DNA from: Nocardioides deserti | Lineage (GTDB): Bacteria > Actinomycetota > Actinomycetes > Propionibacteriales > Nocardioidaceae | Direction of reading: 5' to 3' | DNA length: 64,000 nt | Assembly: GCF_014266025.1 (NCBI RefSeq) | Contig: NZ_JACMYC010000002.1 | Location: forward strand, 372,001-436,000 | Shown here: in pieces, positions 44,941 through 54,251 of the stretch | Layout: each line of letters starts with the position of its first letter | Numbering within the stretch: position 1 is the first letter of the stretch | Made by a program: the position numbers and the translations under genes | The notes under the pieces: model-generated | The model's input: the letters and a program-made list of their open reading frames with translations, nothing else | What the model was told of the DNA's origin: nothing | Databases searched by the model: none

Positions 44941-46599
44941 TCAACCCAGCGCGGCGGTGACGAGCGCCTGCGCCTCCTCCTGGACCTGCGCGAGGTGCTC
45001 GGGGCCGCGGAAGGACTCGGCGTACACCTTGTAGACGTCCTCGGTGCCGGACGGGCGCGCGGCGAACCACGCCGACTCCGTCGTGACCTTGAGCCCGCCG
45101 ATCGCGGCGCCGTTGCCGGGCGCCTCGGTGAGCGTGGCGGTGATCGGCTCGCCGGCGAGCTCGGTGGCGGTGACGTCCGCGGCGGACAGCCTCGACAGCG
45201 CGGCCTTCTGGTCGCGGGTGGCGGGGGCGTCGGTCCGGGCGTACGCCGGCTCCCCGTGCGCGGCCACGAGGTCGGCGTAGTGCTCCGAGGGGGAGCGGCC
45301 GGTGTGCGCGACGATCTCCGAGGCGAGCAGCGCGAGGATGATCCCGTCCTTGTCGGTGGTCCACACGCTGCCGTCCCGCCGCAGGAACGACGCGCCCGCC
45401 GACTCCTCGCCGCCGAAGCCGAACGACCCGTCGACCAGCCCCGGCACGAACCACTTGAACCCGACGGGCACCTCCACCATCGGCCGACCCAGCGACGCCG
45501 CGACGCGGTCGATCATCGAGGACGACACCAGCGTCTTGCCGATCCGCGCCCGCTCCGGCCACCCCGGCCGGGCACCGCCGAACAGGTGCTGGATCGCGAC
45601 GGCGAGGAAGTGGTTGGGGTTCATCAGGCCGGCGTCCGGCGTGACGATGCCGTGCCGGTCGGCGTCGGCGTCGTTGCCGGTGGCGATGTCGTAGTCAGCC
45701 CGGCGGTCGATGAGCGAGGCCATCGCGTGCGGGGAGGAGCAGTCCATCCGGATCTTCCCGTCCCAGTCCAGCGTCATGAACCGCCAGGTCGGGTCCACGA
45801 GCGGGTTCACGACGGTGAGGTCGAGGCCGTGCCGGTCGGCGATCTCCGACCAGTACGCCGCGGACGCGCCGCCGAGCGGGTCCGCACCGATCCGCACGCC
45901 CGCGGCCCGGATCGCCTCGACGTCGACCACGGAGGGCAGGTCGTCGACGTAGGTGCCGAGGAAGTCGTAGGAGCCGGCGGTGGCCCGGGCCCGGGCGAAG
46001 GGCACCCGACGCACGTCGGCGAGCCCGCCAGCGATGAGCTCGTTGGCCCGCGCGGCGATCGCGGAGGTGGCGTCGCTGCCGGCGGGGCCGCCGTGGGGCG
46101 GGTTGTACTTGAAGCCGCCGTCGGTCGGCGGGTTGTGCGACGGGGTGACGACGATGCCGTCGGCGAGCCCCGGACCGGTCGTGCGGCCGCCGTTCGCGCG
46201 CAGGATCGCGTGCGAGACGGCCGGCGTGGGGGTGTAGCCGTCGCGGGAGTCCACCAGCACGGTCACGTCGTTGGCGACGAGCACCTCGAGCGCCGACGCC
46301 CAGGCCGGCTCGGACAGCGCGTGGGTGTCGCGGCCGAGGAAGAGCGGTCCGTCGTACCCCTGCTCGCGCCGGTGGTCGCAGATCGCCTGCGTCGTGGCGA
46401 GGATGTGGCTCTCGTTGAACGACGTCGACAGCGACGTCCCGCGGTGGCCGCTGGTGCCGAACGCGACCTGCTGGGCGACGTCCTCGGGGTCGGGCACGCC
46501 GGTGTAGTAGGCGGTGACGAGGTGCGCCACGTCGACGAGGTCCCGGGGTTCGGCGGGTTGTCCCGCGCGCTGGTCGGCCACGTCGGGATCATTGCCCAT
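44941..46599 (-). CDS. pgm: Phosphoglucomutase (alpha-D-glucose-specific)
   Basis: 552 residues, usual length. Catalytic phosphoserine in [11 protein letters not shown] (Ser154), metal loop [10 protein letters not shown], sugar-binding [16 protein letters not shown] and phosphate-binding [12 protein letters not shown]. Interconverts glucose-1- and glucose-6-phosphate, feeding glycogen/trehalose and cell-wall precursors. ATG 46599. A 55-nt hairpin lies 20 bp upstream of the start. Confidence 0.95.
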   Translation of the reverse strand: MGNDPDVADQRAGQPAEPRDLVDVAHLVTAYYTGVPDPEDVAQQVAFGTSGHRGTSLSTSFNESHILATTQAICDHRREQGYDGPLFLGRDTHALSEPAWASALEVLVANDVTVLVDSRDGYTPTPAVSHAILRANGGRTTGPGLADGIVVTPSHNPPTDGGFKYNPPHGGPAGSDATSAIAARANELIAGGLADVRRVPFARARATAGSYDFLGTYVDDLPSVVDVEAIRAAGVRIGADPLGGASAAYWSEIADRHGLDLTVVNPLVDPTWRFMTLDWDGKIRMDCSSPHAMASLIDRRADYDIATGNDADADRHGIVTPDAGLMNPNHFLAVAIQHLFGGARPGWPERARIGKTLVSSSMIDRVAASLGRPMVEVPVGFKWFVPGLVDGSFGFGGEESAGASFLRRDGSVWTTDKDGIILALLASEIVAHTGRSPSEHYADLVAAHGEPAYARTDAPATRDQKAALSRLSAADVTATELAGEPITATLTEAPGNGAAIGGLKVTTESAWFAARPSGTEDVYKVYAESFRGPEHLAQVQEEAQALVTAALG

Positions 46600-46618
46600 C
46601 GGGCGCAGAAATGAGTCA

Positions 46619-46673
46619 CGGCCGCTGGTGGTTTCCTCGCACGTGGGGGGACGACGAGGAGCACCAGCGGCCG
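46619..46673. other. Long two-part hairpin in the pgm/crotonase intergenic region
   Basis: CGGCCGCTGGTG (46619-46630) pairs perfectly with CACCAGCGGCCG (46662-46673), and inside it TCCTCG (46634-46639) pairs with CGAGGA (46655-46660), leaving a 15-nt loop. About 18 bp stem in total. It is 19 bp before the pgm ATG (minus strand) and 77 bp before the crotonase ATG (plus strand), in a divergent spacer where a terminator is not expected. Confidence 0.7.
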
Positions 46674-46749
46674 GACGACACCAATCTACCCGCACGCCGT
46701 CTGCTCGGCCACATCCACCTCCGGCGAGTCCGCTCCCTAGGATTCCGCC

Positions 46750-47544
46750 ATGACCGTGACCTGCACGATCGACGACGGCATCGCCCAGGTGCGGCTCGCC
46801 CGCCCGGAGAAGCTGAACGCGCTGACCCTGCCGATCCTCGCCGAGCTGGCCGCGACCGGGCACCGGCTGCGACGCGACCGCACCGTCCGCGCGGTCGTCC
46901 TCGCTGGCGACGGCGACGCGTTCTGCGCCGGCCTCGACTTCGCGGACGTCCTGCGCAAGCCGGCCGCGATCGTGCCGGCGTTCCTGCCGGTGCCGTGGCG
47001 GGGCACCAACACCTTCCAGGAGGCGTGCTGGGCGTGGCGCCGCCTACCGGTGCCGGTGGTCGCGGCGGTCCACGGCCACTGCCTGGGCGGCGGCCTCCAG
47101 ATCGCGCTCGCGGCCGACTTCCGGGTCGCCGCACCCGACTCGCGCTGGTCGGTGCTCGAGGGCAAGTGGGGGATCATCCCGGACATGACCGGCATCCGGT
47201 CGCTGACCGAGCTGGTCGGCCCGGACACCGCGAAGCTGCTGACGATGACCGCCGACGTCGTCTCCGGCAAGGAGGCGCACGACCTCGGGCTGGTCACCGA
47301 GCTGGCGTCGGACCCGGTCGAGGCCGCCACCGCGCTGGCCGGGCGCCTGGCCACCCGCTCGCCGGACCAGCTGGCCGCGGCCAAGCGGCTGCTCGAGGGC
47401 GCGACGAGCCGCAGCGCGCGGCGCACCTTCGCGCTCGAGCGGCTCGAGCAGGCGCAGCTGCTGTTCCTGCGCAACACCGCGAAGGCCCGCCAGGCGGCGT
47501 TCAAGGGCGCCACCGCGGCGTTCGGCCCGCGCGTCCGCCGCTGA
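46750..47544 (+). CDS. Enoyl-CoA hydratase/isomerase (crotonase) family protein
   Basis: 264 residues. Crotonase core: [26 protein letters not shown] (oxyanion hole), [20 protein letters not shown] and [16 protein letters not shown]. The Glu that activates water in hydratases is replaced in the [14 protein letters not shown] region as is common among variants, so hydratase, isomerase or thioesterase activity is open. TAGGAT ends 6 nt before ATG 46750 (leaderless). Confidence 0.87.
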   Translation: MTVTCTIDDGIAQVRLARPEKLNALTLPILAELAATGHRLRRDRTVRAVVLAGDGDAFCAGLDFADVLRKPAAIVPAFLPVPWRGTNTFQEACWAWRRLPVPVVAAVHGHCLGGGLQIALAADFRVAAPDSRWSVLEGKWGIIPDMTGIRSLTELVGPDTAKLLTMTADVVSGKEAHDLGLVTELASDPVEAATALAGRLATRSPDQLAAAKRLLEGATSRSARRTFALERLEQAQLLFLRNTAKARQAAFKGATAAFGPRVRR

Positions 47545-47575
47545 GCCAAGGCGCAGGCCCCTAGGCTCGGCCCCC

Positions 47576-49234
47576 GTGAGAGGCGGTGTCAGGACCGGAG
47601 CGAGGAGCCGTGCGGCCGGGCTGAGGTTCCCGCGCACGATCGTCCTGGTCGCCCTCGCGGCGCTCACCTGGGCGCTCGGGCCGCTCGTGGTGCTGGTCGC
47701 GCTGCTGATCCTGGCCGTCCCGCGGGTCCGCCGCTGGTGGCGACCGACCTGGCGCGTGGTCGCGGGCTGGGTGGTCGGCGTGCTCGCGCTGGTCGGCGTC
47801 GTCGTGGTCCTGCCCGACGGCCTGCTGCCGATCCCGCCCGGCGCCGGGGCGGCGGTGACGCCGGGCTACACCGGCCGGCCGTTCACCGCCCAGCCGGTCG
47901 AGCTCGACGTGCCGCAGCACCCGTTCCTCGCCCCGAACGGCCTCAGCTCGATGCACCACGACGCCTGGGCCACCGACGCCACCGTCCACCCCGGCCCGCT
48001 CGGGGAGTCCCCGCGCGTCGAGACCGCGTGGTACGGCGTCGAGGAGTGCGCCACGCTCGCCTTCGACAGCCACGAGCGGCTCGTCGCGCTCTGCGGCGAC
48101 CTCCAGGGGCCGCGCATGCACGTGCTCGACCCGGAGTCGATGCGGCCGCTGGTCAGCAAGGACCTCCCCGACCGGCCCGACGTCGAGGGCAAGCAGCCGT
48201 GGGAGAACCTCTGCGCCGGCGCCTACTTCTACCTCGACGCCGAGGACCGCGCGGTCGTCGCCACCACCGACCGCCGCGTCCTCGTCGTCGCCACCTCCGA
48301 CGCCGACGGCGACGCGGACCTGACGACCGAGGCGACCCACGACCTCGGTGTGCAGGTGCCGGCCGATGACTGCCTGATCGCGGTGCTCCCGGACTGGCAG
48401 GGCCGGATCTGGTTCGTCACCCAGGACGGCCGCACCGGCTTCGTCGAGCCCGGGTCGGGCGACGTCGCCGTGCTCGAGCTCGGCGAGGAGGTCGCGAACT
48501 CCTTCGCCACCGACACCGACGGCGCCGTGTACGTCGTCACCACCGCCGCGCTCTACCGGCTCGAGGTGTCGCCGGCCGGCCTCCCGCGGGTGCGGTGGCG
48601 CACGCCGTACGACCGCGGCTCGCGGCTCAAGCCCGGCCAGGTCTCCCAGGGCAGCGGCACCACCCCGACGATCCTGCCCGGCGGCGTCGTCGCGATCACC
48701 GACAACGCCGGCCCGCGCATGCACGTCCAGATGTACGGCACCCGCCGCGGGCGGCTGATCTGCCAGGAGGCGGTCTTCGGCGACGACGCGAGCGCCACCG
48801 ACAACTCGCTCGTCTCGGTCGGCACCGGCGTGGTCGTCGAGAACAACGCCGACTACACCGGTCCCTGGCGCACGATGCTCGGCCGCACGACGCCCGGTGG
48901 CTTCGCGCGCGTCGACCTCGTGACCGGCGAGGACGGCGAGCGCACCTGCGAGACCGTGTGGACCTCGGAGGTCTCCGCGCCCACGTCGGTACCGAAGCTC
49001 TCGCTCGCCACCGGCCTGCTCTACGCCTACGAGAAGCGGTCGAGCGTCTGGGGCGCGAGCGCGTGGTACCTCGTCGCGCTCGACGTCCGCACCGGCCGCA
49101 CGGCGTACCGCGTCCGCACCGGGATCGGCGCGCTCTTCAACAACCACTACGCCGCCGTCACGCTCGCCCCCGACGGATCGGCGTACGTCGCCACGCTGGC
49201 CGGCATGGTCCGCGTCCGCGACCGCGAGGACTGA
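47576..49234 (+). CDS. Membrane-anchored beta-propeller protein, hypothetical
   Basis: 552 residues: two or three N-terminal helices (about 20-85), then an extracytoplasmic seven-ish-blade repeat region (repeated DxxGxxWFVT, TDGAVYVVT, DGSAYVAT). Cys residues are sparse (CATLAF, CGDL, LCAG, CLIAV, ICQE, CETVW). No enzyme motif. Perhaps a surface-binding or carbohydrate-related protein. GTG 47576, with TAGGCT 8 nt before it. Its stop TGA shares the palindrome CTGATCAG with the convergent gene's stop. Confidence 0.8.
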   Translation: MRGGVRTGARSRAAGLRFPRTIVLVALAALTWALGPLVVLVALLILAVPRVRRWWRPTWRVVAGWVVGVLALVGVVVVLPDGLLPIPPGAGAAVTPGYTGRPFTAQPVELDVPQHPFLAPNGLSSMHHDAWATDATVHPGPLGESPRVETAWYGVEECATLAFDSHERLVALCGDLQGPRMHVLDPESMRPLVSKDLPDRPDVEGKQPWENLCAGAYFYLDAEDRAVVATTDRRVLVVATSDADGDADLTTEATHDLGVQVPADDCLIAVLPDWQGRIWFVTQDGRTGFVEPGSGDVAVLELGEEVANSFATDTDGAVYVVTTAALYRLEVSPAGLPRVRWRTPYDRGSRLKPGQVSQGSGTTPTILPGGVVAITDNAGPRMHVQMYGTRRGRLICQEAVFGDDASATDNSLVSVGTGVVVENNADYTGPWRTMLGRTTPGGFARVDLVTGEDGERTCETVWTSEVSAPTSVPKLSLATGLLYAYEKRSSVWGASAWYLVALDVRTGRTAYRVRTGIGALFNNHYAAVTLAPDGSAYVATLAGMVRVRDRED

Positions 49235-49897
49235 TCAGTCCCGCTCCTGCTCCTCCCGGGCCTGCTCGTCGCGCTTGCGGCGGCGGTTCACCTCGCCGCG
49301 GGCGAGGAGGAAGGCGAGGGCTACCGGCCAGACGTAGCCGAGGACGTCCAGCACCTGTCGCACCCAGCCCGGCACCTCGACGTCGAAGTGCGGGATCGGC
49401 AGGTCGATGTCCGGCCAGGGGATCGACGGCAGGTCGATGTCGGGCCACGGGATCGAGGGCAGGTCCGGCCAGGGGACGTCGATGTCGGGCAGGAAGCGCG
49501 AGAGCAGCCCGAGCAGCACCGGCACGGCGATGATCGCGATCGCGATGCCGGCCTTCTGCGCGGCGTACCGGTTCGGGTGGGCGAGCAGCCGCTCCTCGTG
49601 CTGCGCGGCGGCCGAGCCCGCCTCGGGCACCAGGTCGGTGCCGCCGACGCCGACGAGCGCGCCGGCGAGGTCGTCGTGCACGGTGGCGCGCCGCGGCGCC
49701 CCGAGCGCGCTGAACTTCACCTTGACCGCGCCGAGGTCGGGGTGGTCGTCGCCGGAGTCGATCTCGACGGCGTCCTCGGCCGAGCGCTTCTCGGTGACCA
49801 GCTCGCCGTCGACGTACCACCGCAGGTGCCGGCGCACCGATCCCTCGGCCTCGACCCGGTGGTGGCGGCCGGCGACGGAGCGCTCCCAGACCTGCAT
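49235..49897 (-). CDS. Membrane protein with N-terminal beta domain, hypothetical
   Basis: 220 residues: soluble N-terminal domain (WERSVAGRHHRVEAEGS, RWYVDGELVTEKRSAED), a helix at about 113-131, an unusual repeat linker of (D/L)P(S)IPWPDIDLP units, a second helix (about 186-201), and a basic tail. No family recognised. TAGCGT ends 7 nt before ATG 49897 (leaderless). Convergent with the propeller protein, with abutting stop codons. Confidence 0.75.
   Translation of the reverse strand: MQVWERSVAGRHHRVEAEGSVRRHLRWYVDGELVTEKRSAEDAVEIDSGDDHPDLGAVKVKFSALGAPRRATVHDDLAGALVGVGGTDLVPEAGSAAAQHEERLLAHPNRYAAQKAGIAIAIIAVPVLLGLLSRFLPDIDVPWPDLPSIPWPDIDLPSIPWPDIDLPIPHFDVEVPGWVRQVLDVLGYVWPVALAFLLARGEVNRRRKRDEQAREEQERD
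49392..49480 (-). repeat. 27-30-bp tandem repeat encoding IPWPDIDLPS units
   Basis: About three imperfect copies of a 27-30-bp unit carry GGCAGGTC(G)ATGTC(C/G)GGCCA, giving successive WPDLPSIPW / PDIDLPSIPW / PDIDLPIPH segments between two membrane helices. Confidence 0.65.
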
Positions 49898-49966
49898 GCG
49901 ACCGACGCTAGAGGTGCCGGTCGGCCGCGCACATCGGCCGGGGGTCGGTGACGGGGCGACCTTGGT

Positions 49967-50902
49967 CTAGGGGTAGGCGACCCCGGTGACGTCCTCGCTG
50001 ATCTCCCACAGCCGTCGCTGGGCGACCTCGTCGTGGGAGAGGCGGTTGCTCGAGACGACGCGCGGCGGGCCGGAGGCCTCCTGGAGCCCGCCGGGGCCGC
50101 AGTAGGTCGCGCCGGGGAGGTCGGCCGTGGCGGCCATGAGCGTCGGCTGGGCGCCCGCAGCGGCGGACTGGGAGACCGCGCGGATCGCCGCGTCGAGGAT
50201 GCTGGCGATGCCGCCCGAGGAGCGGCCGTACTGCCCGTTCGCCGCGAGGTGCGTGCCCGCGAAGCCGGGGTGCGCGGCCAGCGCCTTGACCGGCAGCTCG
50301 GCGCGGCGCAGCCGCCGGTCGAGCTCGTAGGTGAAGAGCAGGTTCGCGAGCTTGGTCTGCCCGTAGGTCGGCCACCGCGAGTAGCGGCCCTGCTGCGCCC
50401 GAGGGTCGCCGAGCGGCGCGCTGCGGGCGACGCGGTGGAACTGCGAGCTCACCGCCACGACGCGGCCGTCCTCGCTCGCGACGAGCTGCGGCAGCAGCAG
50501 GCCGGTCAGCAGGAACGGGCCGAAGTGGTTGGTCGCCATCTGCAGCTCGAGGCCGTCGGCGGTGCGGGAGTACGGCGTGCCCATCACGCCCGCGTTGTTG
50601 ACCAGCAGGCCGATCGGCCCGAGCCCGGCCGCCTCGGCCGCGCCGCGGCGCACCGAGGAGAGGTCGGCGAGGTCGACGACCAGCTTCTCCAGCGAGGCGT
50701 GCGGGACCTCCTCGCGGATGGTCCGCTCGGTGGCGTCGAGCTTGTCCTGGGTGCGGCCGGCAAGGACGACGCGGGCGCCGCGCCGGGCCAGCTCGAGCGC
50801 GGTGTGGTGGCCGAGGCCGCCGACGCTGGTGCCGGTGACCAGCGCGGTGCGGCCGGCCTGGTCCGGGATGTCGGCGAGCGTCCAGGCGTCGGTCGCCGTC
50901 AC
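49967..50902 (-). CDS. Short-chain dehydrogenase/reductase
   Basis: 311 residues. Rossmann TGTSVGGLG, NNAGVMG, SSQFHRVA (Ser) and YGQTK (Tyr-x-x-x-Lys) catalytic triad, with N-terminal extension DIPDQAGRTALV. Resembles retinol/protochlorophyllide-reductase-like SDRs; substrate unknown. GTG 50902 overlaps the stop of the mycothiol-dependent gene by 4 bp. Confidence 0.9.
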   Translation of the reverse strand: MTATDAWTLADIPDQAGRTALVTGTSVGGLGHHTALELARRGARVVLAGRTQDKLDATERTIREEVPHASLEKLVVDLADLSSVRRGAAEAAGLGPIGLLVNNAGVMGTPYSRTADGLELQMATNHFGPFLLTGLLLPQLVASEDGRVVAVSSQFHRVARSAPLGDPRAQQGRYSRWPTYGQTKLANLLFTYELDRRLRRAELPVKALAAHPGFAGTHLAANGQYGRSSGGIASILDAAIRAVSQSAAAGAQPTLMAATADLPGATYCGPGGLQEASGPPRVVSSNRLSHDEVAQRRLWEISEDVTGVAYP

Positions 50903-51714
50903 GGGGTGGTCGCCATCTGCTCGAGGACCTGCTGCGCGAGGGCCTCGTCGCCCTCGACCGCCACCGTGGCCGCGGCGTCGGGGCGCCGGCCGCCCGCGAG
51001 CACCACGAACGTCTCGCGGTCCATCCGCAGCGTCGCGTCGGCCTGCTCCGGTGGGGTCGGGAGCCGCTCGCCGCGGCCCTGGTCGTTGACGGTGAAGGCG
51101 GCGGCGGTGCTGCCCTCGACCTCGACCAGCAGCGTGGTGCCGGCCGGGGCGCCGACCCGCTTGGCCAGCACGAAGCCCATGCTCTCGAGCAGGTAGTCCG
51201 CCGTGTGCTGGGCCGCCGGGCTGTCCATCCCGCCGGGGCGGCCGACCGCGCGGCGTACGTCCTGCTCGTGCATCCACACGTCCAGCGGCCGGTTGCGCAG
51301 CAGCGTCTCCCAGCTCCACGGCACGCCGCCGAAGACCCGCTCGGGCTTCGCGGACCCGTCGGTCGGCGGGTCGGCCAGCAGGGCGGTGTGCCGGGCGGTG
51401 GCGGCCTCGCGGATCTCGATGATCAGCTCGTCGGGCGTGGCGGTACGCCGGTTGGCCGGGCCGATCTCGGTGTAGAGCCCCATCATCGACGTCACGTGCG
51501 GCGGCTCGCCGATCTCGGCGTGCTCCTCGACGCCGGTCGCCAGCACCTTCTCCAGGTGGGCGACGTGCGCCACGACCGCGCGGACGTCCCAGCCCGCGAG
51601 GTCGGTCGGCGTGGACCACGCCTCCTCGGGCAGCTTTTCCAGCAGTGAGGTGAGGGCGTCGACCGCCTGCCACCAGACCTCGACGTACCCCGCCAGCCGT
51701 TCCTGATCGCTCAC
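50899..51714 (-). CDS. Maleylpyruvate-isomerase/mycothiol-dependent (MDMPI, TIGR03083) family protein
   Basis: 271 residues: DinB-like helical bundle with metal-ligand candidate His (AGWDVRAVVAHVAHLE) and WMHEQDVRRAVGRPGGMDSP typical for the family, then a C-terminal MDMPI_C-like sterol-carrier-type domain. These proteins use mycothiol in isomerisation or conjugation. GTG 51714 follows TAGGCT by 7 nt (leaderless); the SDR gene is translationally coupled downstream. Confidence 0.85.
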   Translation of the reverse strand: MSDQERLAGYVEVWWQAVDALTSLLEKLPEEAWSTPTDLAGWDVRAVVAHVAHLEKVLATGVEEHAEIGEPPHVTSMMGLYTEIGPANRRTATPDELIIEIREAATARHTALLADPPTDGSAKPERVFGGVPWSWETLLRNRPLDVWMHEQDVRRAVGRPGGMDSPAAQHTADYLLESMGFVLAKRVGAPAGTTLLVEVEGSTAAAFTVNDQGRGERLPTPPEQADATLRMDRETFVVLAGGRRPDAAATVAVEGDEALAQQVLEQMATTP

Positions 51715-51785
51715 GCCCCGGAGCCTACTGACCACCGGCGGCCGCTGGTCGCTCGTGCCGCGGGGCGGTGGGCGAGGATGGGCGC

Positions 51786-53555
51786 ATGCGCGTGCGTGCT
51801 CCCGAGCTGGTCGGTCGTGGCTGGCTCAACACCGACGGCCCCCTGCACCTGGCCGACCTCCGCGGCCGCTTCGTCCTGCTCGACTTCTGGGCCTTCTGCT
51901 GCATCAACTGCCTGCACGTCCTCGACGAGCTCAAGCCGGTGGAGGAGAAGCACGCCGGGGAGCTGGTCGTCATCGGGGTGCACTCACCGAAGTTCGTCCA
52001 CGAGGCCGACCCGGACGCGCTGCGCGCCGCCGTCGAGCGCTACTCGGTCACCCACCCCGTCCTCGACGACCCCGAGCTGGTCACCTGGCAGGCCTACACC
52101 GCCCGCGCCTGGCCGACGCTGGTGCTGGTCGACCCGGAGGGGTACGTCGTCGGGCAGTACGCCGGCGAGGGCCACGCCCACGCCATCGACGCGCTGCTGA
52201 CCGAGCTGGTCGCGGAGCACCGCGCGAAGGGCACGCTCCAGCCCGGCGACTCGCCGTACGTCCCGCCCGTCGTCGAGCCCACCGACCTCCGCTTCCCCGC
52301 CTCGGCCGTGCCGCTGCCCTCTGCGCAGGGGGGCCGGGTGCTGGTCGCCGACGCCGGCCACGACGAGGTCGTCGAGCTCGGTGCCGACGGCGAGGTGCTG
52401 CGCCGGTTCGGCGGCTTCCGGGAGCCCAACGGCCTCTGCCTGCTGCCCGAGGACGTCGCCGCCGAGGTGGGGTACGACGTCGTGGTCGCCGACACCGTCG
52501 GCCACCGGCTCCACGGGCTGGCGCTCGCCGACGGCTCGACCCGCGTGCTCGCCGGCGACGGCCAGCAGCTGATGCCCGGCGATGGCAGCGACCGGCTCTC
52601 CAGCCCGTGGGACGTCGCCTGGTGGCGCGACCGGGTCTGGGTCGCGATGGCCGGCATCCACCAGCTGTGGACGTTCGACCCGCGCACCGGGGTCGTCGAG
52701 GTCGCGGCCGGCACCGCCAACGAGGGGCTGCTCGACGGCGCGGCGCCGGAGGCGTGGCTGGCCCAGACCTCGCGGCTCGCGCCCGACGGCGACCGGCTGT
52801 GGCTGGCCGACAGCGAGACCTCGTCGGTCCGCTGGGTGCAGGAGTCGGCGGCTGGTGGCCTCGAGATCCGCACGGCGGTCGGCACCGGCCTGTTCGACTT
52901 CGGCTTCCGCGACGGCCCGGCCGACCAGGCGCTGCTCCAGCATCCCCTCGGCGTGACGGCCCTGCCCGACGGCTCGGTCGCGGTCTGCGACACCTACAAC
53001 GGGGCGGTCCGCCGGCTCGCGGTCACCGCCGGGGAGCCGGGCGAGGTCACCACGCTCGCCACCGGCCTCGCCGAGCCGTCCGCGGCGTACGTCGACGGGT
53101 CGGACCTGGTGGTCGTCGAGTCCGGCGCGCACCGGCTGACCCGGGTGCCGCTCGGCAGCGCCGGCACGCGCACCGAGGGCTTCGCCCACTCCACCCAGCG
53201 GCCGGTCACCGAGGTGCCGGCGACGCTCGAGCTGGTCGTGTCGTTCACGCCGCCGCCGGGGCAGAAGGTCGACGACCGGTTCGGCCCGCCGGCGCAGCTG
53301 ATGGTCGAGGCGACCCCGCCCCAGCTCGTCCGCGAGGGCGGCGGCCGAGGCACCGACCTGACCCGCACGATCGTGCTCGACCCGCACGTCGGCGACGGCG
53401 TGCTCCACGTGGCCGCCCGGGCCGCGTCGTGCGACGCCGACGGCGGCGAGGGCGCCGCCTGTCACCTGCACCAGCAGGACTGGGGTGTCCCCGTCCGCGT
53501 CGTCGCGGACGCGGACGGGCGGCTCGTGCTGCCCCTCGGCGGCGTCGAGGGCTGA
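51786..53555 (+). CDS. Thioredoxin-like / NHL repeat protein (NHLRC2-like)
   Basis: 589 residues: thioredoxin fold with active-site-like WAFCCINC (Cys38, Cys39, Cys42), then a six-bladed NHL beta-propeller (repeated LVADAGHDEVVEL, VVVADTVGHRL) and a C-terminal beta domain with Cys-rich HVAARAASCDAD. Same architecture as eukaryotic NHLRC2; likely a redox-linked scaffold. ATG 51786. Confidence 0.87.
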   Translation: MRVRAPELVGRGWLNTDGPLHLADLRGRFVLLDFWAFCCINCLHVLDELKPVEEKHAGELVVIGVHSPKFVHEADPDALRAAVERYSVTHPVLDDPELVTWQAYTARAWPTLVLVDPEGYVVGQYAGEGHAHAIDALLTELVAEHRAKGTLQPGDSPYVPPVVEPTDLRFPASAVPLPSAQGGRVLVADAGHDEVVELGADGEVLRRFGGFREPNGLCLLPEDVAAEVGYDVVVADTVGHRLHGLALADGSTRVLAGDGQQLMPGDGSDRLSSPWDVAWWRDRVWVAMAGIHQLWTFDPRTGVVEVAAGTANEGLLDGAAPEAWLAQTSRLAPDGDRLWLADSETSSVRWVQESAAGGLEIRTAVGTGLFDFGFRDGPADQALLQHPLGVTALPDGSVAVCDTYNGAVRRLAVTAGEPGEVTTLATGLAEPSAAYVDGSDLVVVESGAHRLTRVPLGSAGTRTEGFAHSTQRPVTEVPATLELVVSFTPPPGQKVDDRFGPPAQLMVEATPPQLVREGGGRGTDLTRTIVLDPHVGDGVLHVAARAASCDADGGEGAACHLHQQDWGVPVRVVADADGRLVLPLGGVEG

Positions 53556-53567
53556 CCCGGCCGGAGG

Positions 53568-54170
53568 TCAGGAGCCGGTCGCCAGCCGCACCGCGATCGC
53601 CAGCATCACGACGCCGATCAGCACGTCGAGCACCTGCCAGGCCCGCGGGCTGGCGAGGAACCGCGCGAGCAGGCGCGCGCCGTAGCCGAGACCGCTGAAC
53701 CACACCAGGCTCGCCAGGCACGCCCCGGCCGCGAACCACCAGCGCCCGCCCGACCCGTGCGTCGCCGCCACCGACCCGAGGAGCAGCACGGTGTCGAGGT
53801 AGACGTGCGGGTTGAGCCAGGTCAACGCGAGCGCCCGCAGCGCCGCCGATCGACGCGAGAGCCGGGCTCCGCCGGCGGCCGCCAGGGCGTCGGGCCGCCG
53901 CGCGCGGAGCAGCGACGAGACGCCGTACCAGGTCAGGAACGCGACGCCGAGCCACCGCACCACGTCGATCGCGGCCGGCGCGCGCTCGACGATCGTGCCG
54001 ATGCCCGCGACGCCGGCGAGGATCAGGACCAGGTCGGAGACCGCGCAGATCGCCACCACCAGGCCGACGTGGTCGCGGGCGAGCCCCTGGCGCAGCACGT
54101 AGGCGTTCTGTGCGCCGATCGCGACGATGAGCGCGAGGCCGGTCGCCGTGCCGGTCAGGAAGTGGTCCAC
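53568..54170 (-). CDS. lysE: LysE-family lysine/arginine exporter
   Basis: 200 residues, five or six helices. Begins with the LysE signature GLALIVAIGAQNAYVLRQGL and has the conserved WLNPHVYLDT. Exports basic amino acids. GTG 54170 gives the exact N-terminus of the family. Divergent from lysG across 81 bp. Confidence 0.9.
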   Translation of the reverse strand: MDHFLTGTATGLALIVAIGAQNAYVLRQGLARDHVGLVVAICAVSDLVLILAGVAGIGTIVERAPAAIDVVRWLGVAFLTWYGVSSLLRARRPDALAAAGGARLSRRSAALRALALTWLNPHVYLDTVLLLGSVAATHGSGGRWWFAAGACLASLVWFSGLGYGARLLARFLASPRAWQVLDVLIGVVMLAIAVRLATGS

Positions 54171-54226
54171 GCCGGAGAACGCTACGGTCGCGCCGACCTG
54201 TGCGCCAGCGAAGGTTCCTGCAGATA

Positions 54227-54243
54227 CTGAAGTGCTGCTTAAG
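54227..54243. promoter_or_regulatory. LysG binding-site candidate in the lysE-lysG spacer
   Basis: CTGAAG / TGCTG / CTTAAG: imperfect inverted repeat (one mismatch per arm) with the T-N11-A type layout of LysR-regulated promoters; starts 8 bp before lysG (GTG 54252) and 57 bp before lysE. Confidence 0.4.
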
Positions 54244-54251
54244 GTGGACAC

